The position numbers and the translations under genes are program-made. The notes under the pieces are model-generated. The model made no database searches and had not been told where the DNA came from. It worked only from the letters and a program-made list of their open reading frames with translations. Shown in pieces: positions 56,636 through 64,000 of a DNA stretch of 64,000 nt; the stretch's first letter is position 1; each line of letters starts with the position of its first letter. The stretch covers positions 231,281 to 295,280 of the forward strand of contig DASXGW010000013.1 of assembly GCA_036488875.1 (NCBI GenBank), in the 5' to 3' direction. The stretch is from Candidatus Baltobacteraceae bacterium. GTDB taxonomy: Bacteria > Vulcanimicrobiota > Vulcanimicrobiia > Vulcanimicrobiales > Vulcanimicrobiaceae.

Positions 56636-58759
56636 ATGTTAGCGCTAATCTTTGCGACCACGATCGCCGGCAGCGTTCCGTTCTCGCTGCAAGACCACCG
56701 CATCTTCGTCAGCGCCACGATCGGCAACGCCGGGCCGTTCGCGATGATCGTCGACACGGGATCGTCGGGTTTGGTCGTAACGCCCGACGTAGCGCGACGT
56801 ATCGGGCTCGCCGGAAAGCCGGCCGGCTACATGACGGGCGCGGGAAGCGGTCGCGTCGCCGCCACCGCGGTCACCGTGCGCGGGCTGCGGCTGGGCAGCG
56901 TGCGCTTCGACGCGGCACAAGCCTTCGTCGGCGATCTGTCGGCGATTCGAAAGGCGATTGGCTTCAAACGCCTCGACGGCGTCATCGGCTACGACCAGTT
57001 CAAGAACCTTCGCATGCTCGTCGACGCGGATCGACGGCGCTTGACGTTTTCGAGCGCGCCGCTGACCGTACCGGCGACCGCGGCGGTGACGCCGTTTACG
57101 GTCGATGGCGGATTACCGTTCGTTGCGGCCGCGGTCGACGGCGTGCATGGCACGTTTCTCGTCGATACCGGGGACCGCTCGCAGCTCACCCTGTTTAAGC
57201 CGTTCGCGCAAGCCAACGACTTCTTTGCGTTTGCGACCGTGCGCAACGCCCTGACCGGTCAAGGCGTCGGCGGTCCACTTTACGCCGACCTGCTGCGCAC
57301 CACGCTCCAAGCTTTCAATACGACCTCGACCGGCGTTCCGACGCGCTTGCCGGTCGCGTCGAAGGGTGCTTTTGCAAGCGCCGATTATGCGGGCAGCATC
57401 GGCTACGGCTTCCTCGAGCGCTTCAACGTCGTCTTCGACTATCCGGATCGGCGCATCGTCTCGTGGTCCGCGCAGCATGCGCCGGCGGACACGTCGCTCT
57501 TTCACGTGACGGAGATTCCGCCGGCGCCGGCCGATCGACTCGTACGGCATGCGCTGTTCGGTGCGGCGGCGATGCAAAAGCCCGGCGGCGTAACGTTGAC
57601 CTTCGTCCCACAAGGCGGCGCGGCGTATGTTGCCGGTTTGCGCACGGGCGACGTGCTGCAGCAGATGGGAGAACGTGCGATCGTGACGACGGCCGACTAT
57701 TACACGGCCGTACACGACGCACGCGCCGGCACGCCGATCGACGTCACGTTCGTTCGCAAGAGCGTATCGCAACACGCAACCATCACGCTAGGCACGGCGT
57801 CGAACGAAGCCGACCCCACCGTGAAAACGATTTACCAAAGCGTCGACGTCGACGACTCGCTGCGCCGCACGATCGTCACCGTGCCGCAAAGCGCGAGCGG
57901 GAAGCTGCCCGCCGTACTGATTATCGGCGGCATCGGCTGCTTCTCGGTCGACGTCGCTTCCAATCCCAACGACGCGTACCTGCACGTCGCACACGACCTG
58001 TCGCGCGCCGGTTTCGCGGTCATGCGGCTGGAGAAGAGCGGCATCGGCGACAGTCAGGGGCCACCGTGCGCGAAGGTCGATTTTGAAGCGGAACGCCGCG
58101 GCTACGAAGCTGCGCTGCAATCGCTCGCATCCAACGAGCTCGTCGATCCCAAACGCGTCTATCTCTTTGGGCACAGCATCGGTTCCGTGATCGCACCCCA
58201 GTTGGCGACGACAAATCGCGTTGCCGGGATCATCGTCGCAGAGGCGGTCGGGCGCGATTGGCCCGAATACGAAATTCGCAATCTCCGGCGCCAACTCGAG
58301 CTGGGCGGCGAAACGCCTGCCAACGTCGATCGCCTGCTGCTCGAAAAGACGCGCTGCATGCAGATGCTGCTCTTTGAAAACCAGCCCGAAGCGACGATCG
58401 AATCCACGATGCCCCAATGCGGCGCGCACAACGGTGTCTATCCCGTCGATCCGTGGTACGTGCGGCAAGTGGCTCGGCTCAACGTCATCGAGCCGTGGAC
58501 GCGCGTCAACGTTCCGGTGTTGGCCATATACGGCACCGCCGACGTCGTTACCGAACGCGCCGACCACGAACGCATCGTCGACATCGTCAACGCGGGGCAT
58601 TCCGGTTTCGCGTCGTTCGTCGCAATCGACAACATGTCACATTTGCTCGCCGTCGCCGCCTCGGCGAAGGACGCTGCGGCCGCAGACACCAACGGTACGC
58701 CCCAAACATATGACCAGGAGCTGAGCAAGACGATCATCGAATGGCTAAGCCACTCCTAA
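56636..58759 (+). CDS. Fusion of retropepsin-like protease, PDZ and alpha/beta hydrolase domains
   Basis: A 707-residue protein, probably exported (hydrophobic MLALIFATTIAGSVPF start). Two aspartyl-protease-like units carry IVDTGSSGLVV (Asp40) and FLVDTGDRSQL (Asp177), each with a following hydrophobic-G flap/psi-loop (GVIGYDQ, GSIGYGF). A PDZ domain follows (about 305-385; AAYVAGLRTGDVLQQMGERAI). Then comes an alpha/beta hydrolase (about 400-705) with nucleophile Ser near 514 in FGHSIGSV, Asp in IYGTADVV and His in DNMSHLL. Both proteolytic and esterase activity are possible. It is adjacent to a palindrome (56617-56634) at the start codon. Confidence 0.88.
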   Translation: MLALIFATTIAGSVPFSLQDHRIFVSATIGNAGPFAMIVDTGSSGLVVTPDVARRIGLAGKPAGYMTGAGSGRVAATAVTVRGLRLGSVRFDAAQAFVGDLSAIRKAIGFKRLDGVIGYDQFKNLRMLVDADRRRLTFSSAPLTVPATAAVTPFTVDGGLPFVAAAVDGVHGTFLVDTGDRSQLTLFKPFAQANDFFAFATVRNALTGQGVGGPLYADLLRTTLQAFNTTSTGVPTRLPVASKGAFASADYAGSIGYGFLERFNVVFDYPDRRIVSWSAQHAPADTSLFHVTEIPPAPADRLVRHALFGAAAMQKPGGVTLTFVPQGGAAYVAGLRTGDVLQQMGERAIVTTADYYTAVHDARAGTPIDVTFVRKSVSQHATITLGTASNEADPTVKTIYQSVDVDDSLRRTIVTVPQSASGKLPAVLIIGGIGCFSVDVASNPNDAYLHVAHDLSRAGFAVMRLEKSGIGDSQGPPCAKVDFEAERRGYEAALQSLASNELVDPKRVYLFGHSIGSVIAPQLATTNRVAGIIVAEAVGRDWPEYEIRNLRRQLELGGETPANVDRLLLEKTRCMQMLLFENQPEATIESTMPQCGAHNGVYPVDPWYVRQVARLNVIEPWTRVNVPVLAIYGTADVVTERADHERIVDIVNAGHSGFASFVAIDNMSHLLAVAASAKDAAAADTNGTPQTYDQELSKTIIEWLSHS

Positions 58760-58778
58760 ATCTTCCAGGAATGGTGCA

Positions 58779-59378
58779 ATGCATAAAGTTTCCGTCGTCT
58801 TTTTATTGGCGCTCGCCGCCTGTGCGGGCGTCTCGAATCCGCCCGTAGCCCAGATCGCCGCTCCGGCGACCGCCGCTCGCGCCGCGGCCCCCGACAGTCT
58901 CACGGCCGCGTCGAACTACTGCCGCAAGACCGGCGGAAAAGTTCAAGTGCGCGATGCGTGGTACACGAACAACGCGGGCGGACAAGTCCGCCTCAACGCA
59001 TCGGCTACCTTCTGCCACTACCAGGCGAAAGACAAATCGACGATCGATCTCGACGTCAACACGCTGTATTCGACCAAACCGACGTTGGCGGCGCTCGCCT
59101 ATTTCGCCGAACTCAAACTGAAAAAGGAGTGCAGTAAGTACCTGGCCGATCCGGCGGTGTGCTATTGCCGGCAAGAGCTCTTTGGAGCCGATTTCTTTAC
59201 GATCGGCGGGAGCTGGGTGCCCGAAGGCCAGCGTCCCAGCGGCAATAACCGGACGCCGTTTTGCGTCTTCTCGGATTTCTCGGTCATCGATTCGTGGGGT
59301 CTCACGTATCACTCGGCCGGTATCGTCCGCGGAATGGATCTCTCGAAGGTCTTGCGGTACAAGCTACCCCAGAGCTAG
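58779..59378 (+). CDS. Hypothetical lipoprotein with DUF333-like segment
   Basis: A 199-residue protein with signal MHKVSVVFLLALAAC and lipobox LAAC. SNYCRKTGGKVQVRDAW resembles the start of DUF333 (putative hemolysin-inhibitor) repeats, but the similarity is short. Several Cys (FCHYQ, KKECSKY, VCYCRQE, FCVFSD) suggest disulfides. 19 bp after the fusion gene, so likely cotranscribed. The 3' end overlaps the convergent STAND gene by 15 bp. Confidence 0.6.
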   Translation: MHKVSVVFLLALAACAGVSNPPVAQIAAPATAARAAAPDSLTAASNYCRKTGGKVQVRDAWYTNNAGGQVRLNASATFCHYQAKDKSTIDLDVNTLYSTKPTLAALAYFAELKLKKECSKYLADPAVCYCRQELFGADFFTIGGSWVPEGQRPSGNNRTPFCVFSDFSVIDSWGLTYHSAGIVRGMDLSKVLRYKLPQS

Positions 59379-61427
59379 GTGGATCGCTTGGCGTTCAACT
59401 AGCGCTCGACCGGCGCGATGTTCTTCGTCGAAGCGGCGTTCGCCGAGCGGCTGCAGCAAGGCGAGCAAACGCTTTTGCACCAGCGTCTCGGTCGGCTCGC
59501 GTTTGCTCGCCGTAAACTCGACGTACTCGTCGACGTAACCCAAGAGCCGCGCCGCCACCTCCGTTCGGCCGCGGTTGGCCAGCACGAGCGCCACCGTTTG
59601 GATGCACCAGGCGACGCAGAAATGGAGATCGCGGGCGATCGACGCCGCAATGGCGTGGCGCCCGCGGTCGTAGGCCTCGTCCAGCGCGCCTTGTACCGCA
59701 AGGTAGGCGGCGAGGTTAGTCAGCGCGAGGGCGTACATAGCGGTAGCGCTGCGCGCCTCCAGCGTTTCCACGAGCCGCCGCCCTCGCTCAACTGCCGACG
59801 CTGCTTCACCGCTGCGAAACTCGAGCTCGGCGAGATTGATCTCCAGGTGCGCGCTGAGATGCGGCCAGTCCAGCGCCATGGTCGCGGCTTCTGCTTCACG
59901 CAGGATCGCTCGGCCGCCCTCGCCGTCGCCGCTGTCGACCAACTCGAAACCGTAATCGGTCAGGGTGCGAGCGACGCGATACGGATTGCCTTCTTTTCGA
60001 ATGACTTCGAGCGCGTCGCGCAGCTCGGGAACGCACCGCTGCGTTTCGTTGCCCAGAATTCGGCGCGCCCGTGCTCCGATGCGCAGGGCTTCGGCAAACC
60101 CGCGTTCGTCCTCGTAGCGCCGCGCCAACGCCTTCGAGCGTTCGTAGAGTTCGAAGCTGTGCCAATACACGTGTGAGATCATCGCCAGTCGCGCGATCGC
60201 CAGCAGAATCGGCAGCGCCTCGTGACTTTCAGGATCGCGCGTCACCGCCAAAATCGTCTCCGAACGCCGCAGACCTTCGGGAGCGAGATTAGCGAGTTCC
60301 CAAAAATCCACGAGACTCGCTACCAGCTTCCTCGCGAGCGGCACGTCGTGATCGTGCGTCCACTCCAAGGCCGCGCGAAAATGTTCGAGCTCCGGCTCGA
60401 GAGCGCCCAGCCATCCTTCTTGCGTATCGAATCCGAATTTGCGGGTTGCCTCTTCGGCGAGCTGCGTGTAATAGGCCGCGAATACGCGGCGCGTCGCAGC
60501 CTCCTCGCCTTCACCGCGTAAACGCTCGAGCGCGAACTGACGAATAGGCTCGAGCATGCGATACCGTTCGCCGGAGCGCACCAGCATCGACTTCTCAGCG
60601 ATGACCTCAATAGCGCCGCCCGCAATCGCGCACGCGGCGTGCGCCGTGAAGCTTCCGGCGAAGACTCCGCACCGGCGAAAGACCGCGCGCTCGTTCTCAG
60701 GCAAACGTTCGTAACTCCACGCCACCACCGACTCGATGCGGCCGGAGCCGACGCTCAAACGAAAGTGTCCGTCCAGACGCGAGCGCAGCTGGCCGAGCGT
60801 CATCGAGTGCACGTACGGCGCCGTTAGCTCGATTGCCAGCGCCAGCCCGTCAAGACGTTTACAAATCTCACGTACGGCACCGTACTCCGCTTCTGCGAAC
60901 GAAAACTCGGGATGATCGCGGCGCGCGTACATCTCGAAGAGCGTAAGTGCGGACCTCTCGTCGAGTGGTCCAAGCCGATAGACGAGCTCACCATCGACGC
61001 CGAGCGGCTCGCGCCTCGTGGCTAGGATACTGACCCCGGGACATTCGCGCAACAACGCTGAGGCGACGCGCACGCAGTCGGCTGTGAGGTGTTCGCAGTT
61101 GTCGAGCACGATCAGCAGCGAGCGTTGGCGTAAGCTCGCGATCAAGGCTTCGAGCGGATCGCTCTGGGAACCCAACTCGAGTCCGGCGCTGCGCGTGATC
61201 GCGTCGGGAATCAGATCGCCTTGCCCCAGCGAGGCAAGATCGACAAATGCGAGTCCGTTATCGTGGCGCGCGGCCGCGCCGGCCAACTCTTCGGCCACGC
61301 GCGTCTTGCCTATTCCGCCCGGCCCGGAAATCGTGACGAGCCGCGCGCGCTCCATCAACGCCGCAACGTCGGCAATAGCGTCGTCACGCCCGATCAGAGC
61401 AACCGTTTGCTGGAGCTGCAGGGCCAC
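59364..61427 (-). CDS. AfsR/LuxR-like STAND ATPase with TPR-like repeats
   Basis: A 687-residue protein. P-loop VTISGPGGIGKTRVAEEL and Walker B LLIVLDNCEHL are strong, with ILATRREPLGVDGE as the sensor region and GLALAIELTAPYV as the winged-helix lid. C-terminal helical repeats run from about 300 to 670. No DNA-binding domain is visible at either end, unlike AfsR/SARP or LuxR-type relatives. GTG 61427 is favoured as start because it leaves 28 bp to the divergent MBL-cupin gene; a further-upstream frame (61529) would overlap that gene. Probably a signalling ATPase. Confidence 0.75.
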   Translation of the reverse strand: MALQLQQTVALIGRDDAIADVAALMERARLVTISGPGGIGKTRVAEELAGAAARHDNGLAFVDLASLGQGDLIPDAITRSAGLELGSQSDPLEALIASLRQRSLLIVLDNCEHLTADCVRVASALLRECPGVSILATRREPLGVDGELVYRLGPLDERSALTLFEMYARRDHPEFSFAEAEYGAVREICKRLDGLALAIELTAPYVHSMTLGQLRSRLDGHFRLSVGSGRIESVVAWSYERLPENERAVFRRCGVFAGSFTAHAACAIAGGAIEVIAEKSMLVRSGERYRMLEPIRQFALERLRGEGEEAATRRVFAAYYTQLAEEATRKFGFDTQEGWLGALEPELEHFRAALEWTHDHDVPLARKLVASLVDFWELANLAPEGLRRSETILAVTRDPESHEALPILLAIARLAMISHVYWHSFELYERSKALARRYEDERGFAEALRIGARARRILGNETQRCVPELRDALEVIRKEGNPYRVARTLTDYGFELVDSGDGEGGRAILREAEAATMALDWPHLSAHLEINLAELEFRSGEAASAVERGRRLVETLEARSATAMYALALTNLAAYLAVQGALDEAYDRGRHAIAASIARDLHFCVAWCIQTVALVLANRGRTEVAARLLGYVDEYVEFTASKREPTETLVQKRLLALLQPLGERRFDEEHRAGRALVERQAIHLALG

Positions 61428-61455
61428 GCGGACGCGTTCGGCAACACCGGCGCCT

Positions 61456-62490
61456 ATGCTTGCACGTCTCGATATTCCGGGCGCGTGGATGTGGTCGTCG
61501 TGGCAGCCCGACCGCGGCATGGCCTTCAACAGCTATCTCTTCGAGCGCGAAGGCGGCTGTATCGCGGTCGACCCGCTTCCGCTGGACGATCAATCGCTCG
61601 ATCAAATCGCCAAGCTCGGCGGCGTTCGCACGATCGTAATCACCAACCGCGATCACGAACGCGGCGCGCAAGCGCTTCGCGATCGGTTTGGCGCGCGCAA
61701 CGCGACGCTCGAACCGGAAGGCGAAGTCTTTCCGGGTGCGTTCGTCGTGCCGTTGCCGCACGGGAAGACCGAAGATGAAGTCGCGCTGTATTTGCCCGAC
61801 AACCAAGCCGCGGTCGTGGGCGACGCGCTTATCGGCACGCCGGCGGGGTCGTTGAGCTTGCTTCCGGCTGAGAAACTGGCCGACCGCGATCGTTTCGTCA
61901 CGACGTTGCAGAGATTGTGGGGTTTGCAGCTGCAAACGCTGCTGCTTGGCGACGGACAGCCGCTCTTTACGGGCGCCGATGCCGCCATCGGCGCGCTCTT
62001 AGAACGCGAAGGCCCCGTCGCGCTCCATCGCGTCAATCTCGATGAGATCACCTTTCGTCACGCCGGCGCCGGCACGAAGTGGGAATGTTACGACGGCGAA
62101 ATCGGGTTGCCGCTCGGTGCGCGCGATCTGGGCTATCGCGTCGCCCGTATCCCGCCGGGCAAGGCCTTCTGTCCGCTGCATTGGCACGTGCGGTGCGAAG
62201 AGTTCTTTTACGTCATCGAAGGCCGCCCGTCGATTCGCACGCACAAAGGGACGTTCGAGTGTCGTCCCGGTGACTTCATCGCGTTTCCGACCGGAGAATC
62301 CGGCGCACATCAACTGCTCAACGAAAGCAACGAGTCCGCGCTGGTGCTGCTGGTCGGAATGGAAGACTCGGCCGCCGGTCTCGAGGCGTGCTTCTATCCC
62401 GATTCAGAAAAAGTCGGACTGTGGACCGCCGAACGCGGCCTCGGCCTTATCCGTTCGTCCCCCAAACTCGACTATTACGACGGCGAGTAG
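61456..62490 (+). CDS. Metallo-beta-lactamase-like domain fused to cupin
   Basis: A 344-residue protein. The N-terminal 200 residues follow the MBL fold (NSYLFEREGGCIAVDPLPL; VITNRDHERGAQALRDRFG; AALVVGDALIGTP-type strand). However the HxHxDH metal motif is reduced to TNRDHERGA, so a dinuclear zinc site is unlikely. The C-terminal cupin (about 205-320) has HWHVRCEEFFYVIEG and PTGESGAHQLLNES, the usual H-H-E-H metal ligands. It may be a sugar or lactone enzyme, or a ligand sensor. It is divergent from the STAND gene and convergent with the last gene (7 bp apart). Confidence 0.8.
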   Translation: MLARLDIPGAWMWSSWQPDRGMAFNSYLFEREGGCIAVDPLPLDDQSLDQIAKLGGVRTIVITNRDHERGAQALRDRFGARNATLEPEGEVFPGAFVVPLPHGKTEDEVALYLPDNQAAVVGDALIGTPAGSLSLLPAEKLADRDRFVTTLQRLWGLQLQTLLLGDGQPLFTGADAAIGALLEREGPVALHRVNLDEITFRHAGAGTKWECYDGEIGLPLGARDLGYRVARIPPGKAFCPLHWHVRCEEFFYVIEGRPSIRTHKGTFECRPGDFIAFPTGESGAHQLLNESNESALVLLVGMEDSAAGLEACFYPDSEKVGLWTAERGLGLIRSSPKLDYYDGE

Positions 62491-62496
62491 CGCGAG

Positions 62497-64000
62497 CTAC
62501 GTCGGGAGCATGACGTTAAGCGATTCCGACACGTGCATGCGGCGCGCACGCGCACGAGTTTCGGCGGTAGCGCGACTTAGAACGTCGCCCATCACCGACA
62601 GCGCTCGTTTGGCGCGCGCGTGGAAGCCGAGGCGTTCGCACGCTTCGATCGCGATAAGCTGGGCGTCGCACGCCCACGCGTCGATTCCCAAACGGAAGAA
62701 GGAGGCCGCTGCGTCTTCGGCGCGCTCGAGCGCCGAGCGGTAGTCGCCGGCACGTGCCGCGATCTTCGCATCGCCGAGTTGTAAGTAGAGCGTGTCGCGC
62801 AAGCCCAAGCGGTCTTGTCGCGCGTTAACCATCGCACGCTCGGCCCCTTCCGCGCCGCGCTCGTGCAGCAGCAACGGCAGCGCCGCGAGCGTGAGCTCCG
62901 AAAGACGATCTCCCGGATAAAAGCGCCGCGCGATCTCTAAGCCGTAGTCTGCGTACGTGAGCGCGGTTTGCGCGTCGTCCGGCGCCAACGCTGCCGCGAA
63001 GCGAATCGCGGTGTCCGAGACGCCTCCCAACTCGCCCGACGCTCGGGCCGCGTCGAGCGCGGCGCGAAAACCGAGAACCGATCGCGGCCGATCGCCGTCG
63101 GCGTGGAGCGCGAGCTGCGACGAAACGCGGAAAATCAGCGCCGAAAGGCGGGACATCGATTGCGGTCTTGCCGCCGTGCCGTTTTGTAAGAGGTTCGAGG
63201 CGCGCGCGATCAGCGATCGTGCCCGATCCCAGCGACCGCAATCGATCTCGAGACGCGCCGCTCCGCTGAGCATCATGCCCAGTAAGGTGGCTTCTTTTCC
63301 GTGCAGCGTTCGTTCGTCGGGCCCCGCACCAACGGCGCGCTCGAACGTCGCCCGGGCTGCGGCGCTCTCACCGCGCACCCACTGCAGACTCATCGCGCTG
63401 CCGGCTATCCACAGCGATCGCCAGTACGAGTCACCGCGCGTCGCAAGGCACAGGTCGAGGGCCTGCTGCGACCGTTTTACGTCGCCGAGAAAGCGTGCCG
63501 CTTCGGATGCGACGAGCCAGAAGTCGACCTCGCGCGCATCGCCTGGATTGCGTCCCGCCAGCGAAAACGCTTCCTCAAATACCAAGCCATGCTGGCCTGC
63601 GGCGCGAAGGGCTTCGATGTATGCCTCGGCCGCGTCGCCGAGATCGACGAGCGTCGCCGACGAAGGCGCCGGTTCGGCTTGGCCTTGCGCCTTATCGACG
63701 TGTTGCCGGACGGTTGCCGCCAAACGCAACAGCGCTTCGTGCCTTTCGCGATAGAACTGGCGCCGCGAGAGCGCCATCGATTTGATAACTGATTTATGAA
63801 CCTCGCCGTTGAGGTCACAGCGTACTAAAATGGTGCACAGCCGGCGCTCTCGCTGCGCGGCGGGCCCTCCGCTGGCGGGCGCGAGCGATTGCAGCGAGTT
63901 GAGCACGATGAAACGAAGCGTGCCGTACGACAGCCGGTGGTCGCGCGGCAGGAGCGAATTGCGCAGCAGCAGTTGCTCGTTCTCGACGTTGGCAAGGGCA
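62497..64000 (-). CDS. HTH/TPR-like protein (partial)
   Basis: The frame is open to the window edge, so the start lies outside (at least 501 codons). Near the visible N-terminus VHKSVIKSMALSRRQFYRERHEALLRLA looks like a helix-turn-helix of the sigma/LuxR kind. It is followed by Ala-rich helical repeats resembling TPRs (FGVSDTAIRFAAALAPDDAQTALTYADYGLEIARRF-type units). It could be a transcription factor or a signalling scaffold. An internal GTG at 63906 is unlikely to be the start since homology-like helices continue upstream. Confidence 0.55.
   Translation of the reverse strand, partial: ALANVENEQLLLRNSLLPRDHRLSYGTLRFIVLNSLQSLAPASGGPAAQRERRLCTILVRCDLNGEVHKSVIKSMALSRRQFYRERHEALLRLAATVRQHVDKAQGQAEPAPSSATLVDLGDAAEAYIEALRAAGQHGLVFEEAFSLAGRNPGDAREVDFWLVASEAARFLGDVKRSQQALDLCLATRGDSYWRSLWIAGSAMSLQWVRGESAAARATFERAVGAGPDERTLHGKEATLLGMMLSGAARLEIDCGRWDRARSLIARASNLLQNGTAARPQSMSRLSALIFRVSSQLALHADGDRPRSVLGFRAALDAARASGELGGVSDTAIRFAAALAPDDAQTALTYADYGLEIARRFYPGDRLSELTLAALPLLLHERGAEGAERAMVNARQDRLGLRDTLYLQLGDAKIAARAGDYRSALERAEDAAASFFRLGIDAWACDAQLIAIEACERLGFHARAKRALSVMGDVLSRATAETRARARRMHVSESLNVMLPT

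Overview
The window is a 64 kb piece of a GC-rich bacterial chromosome. It is densely packed, with operons that overlap by a few bases and mostly ATG or GTG starts. Gene content (S53 peptidase, streptogramin-lyase-like propellers, many lipoproteins, multicopper oxidases, xanthine dehydrogenase-type enzymes, STAND ATPases) and a tmRNA tag reading ANNEYALAA fit an uncultured lineage such as Eremiobacterota (WPS-2) or a neighbouring phylum. This placement is an inference from gene content; no rRNA is present to confirm it.

Left part (1-9.7 kb): a partial KdpD-type sensor and a histidine kinase/NarL-type regulator pair start 7 bp apart on opposite strands. Two TrkA-like K+ regulatory subunits and tRNA-Pro(CGG) follow. 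Next come a ClpN-domain protein, a DedA protein, uvrC, a YvlD-like membrane protein and a GGDEF-EAL protein.

9.7-14.8 kb: the ssrA (tmRNA) gene, then a scrambled accessory segment with a PH-like membrane protein, two lipoproteins and an apolipoprotein N-acyltransferase. The last 69 nt of tmRNA plus about 55 bp of flank occur again 3.07 kb downstream. There they are fused to the duplicated first 79 bp of a lipase-like gene whose intact copy follows. The segment therefore looks like a tandem duplication or integration hotspot at the tmRNA 3' end.

14.8-29.7 kb: ABC-F ATPase, glycosidase-like lipoprotein, and a large CDGSH/globin fusion. A TetR-controlled redox operon follows (SDR, DUF417, peroxiredoxin-like, secreted repeat protein, PanE-like), with a clear operator. 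Then come ALDH7-type dehydrogenase, quinone oxidoreductase, a STAS protein, and a divergent MarR/VOC pair with two operator copies.

29.6-44.4 kb: a mostly minus-strand block of SulP-STAS-cNMP transporter, S53 peptidase, HD-GYP protein, STAND ATPase and Tat-exported multicopper oxidase. A GlxA-type regulator, a GT39 enzyme, a DHFR-like reductase, an EamA transporter and a Vgb-like propeller follow.

44.5-53.5 kb: a four-gene translationally coupled operon of multicopper oxidase-FG-GAP fusion, ABM membrane protein, xanthine dehydrogenase FAD subunit and a fused Fe-S/molybdenum subunit. XdhC and a MobA-like cytidylyltransferase converge on it.

53.6-64 kb: a SnoaL-propeller protein, a lipoprotein, and a compact promoter/27-codon ORF/terminator unit directly before a tRNA-Val with the unusual anticodon AAC. 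Then come a Cys-rich small protein, an SRPBCC protein, a retropepsin-PDZ-hydrolase fusion behind a perfect 18-bp palindrome, an AfsR-like STAND ATPase, an MBL-cupin protein and a partial TPR protein that runs off the end. No intergenic gap exceeds about 300 bases without an annotated feature.
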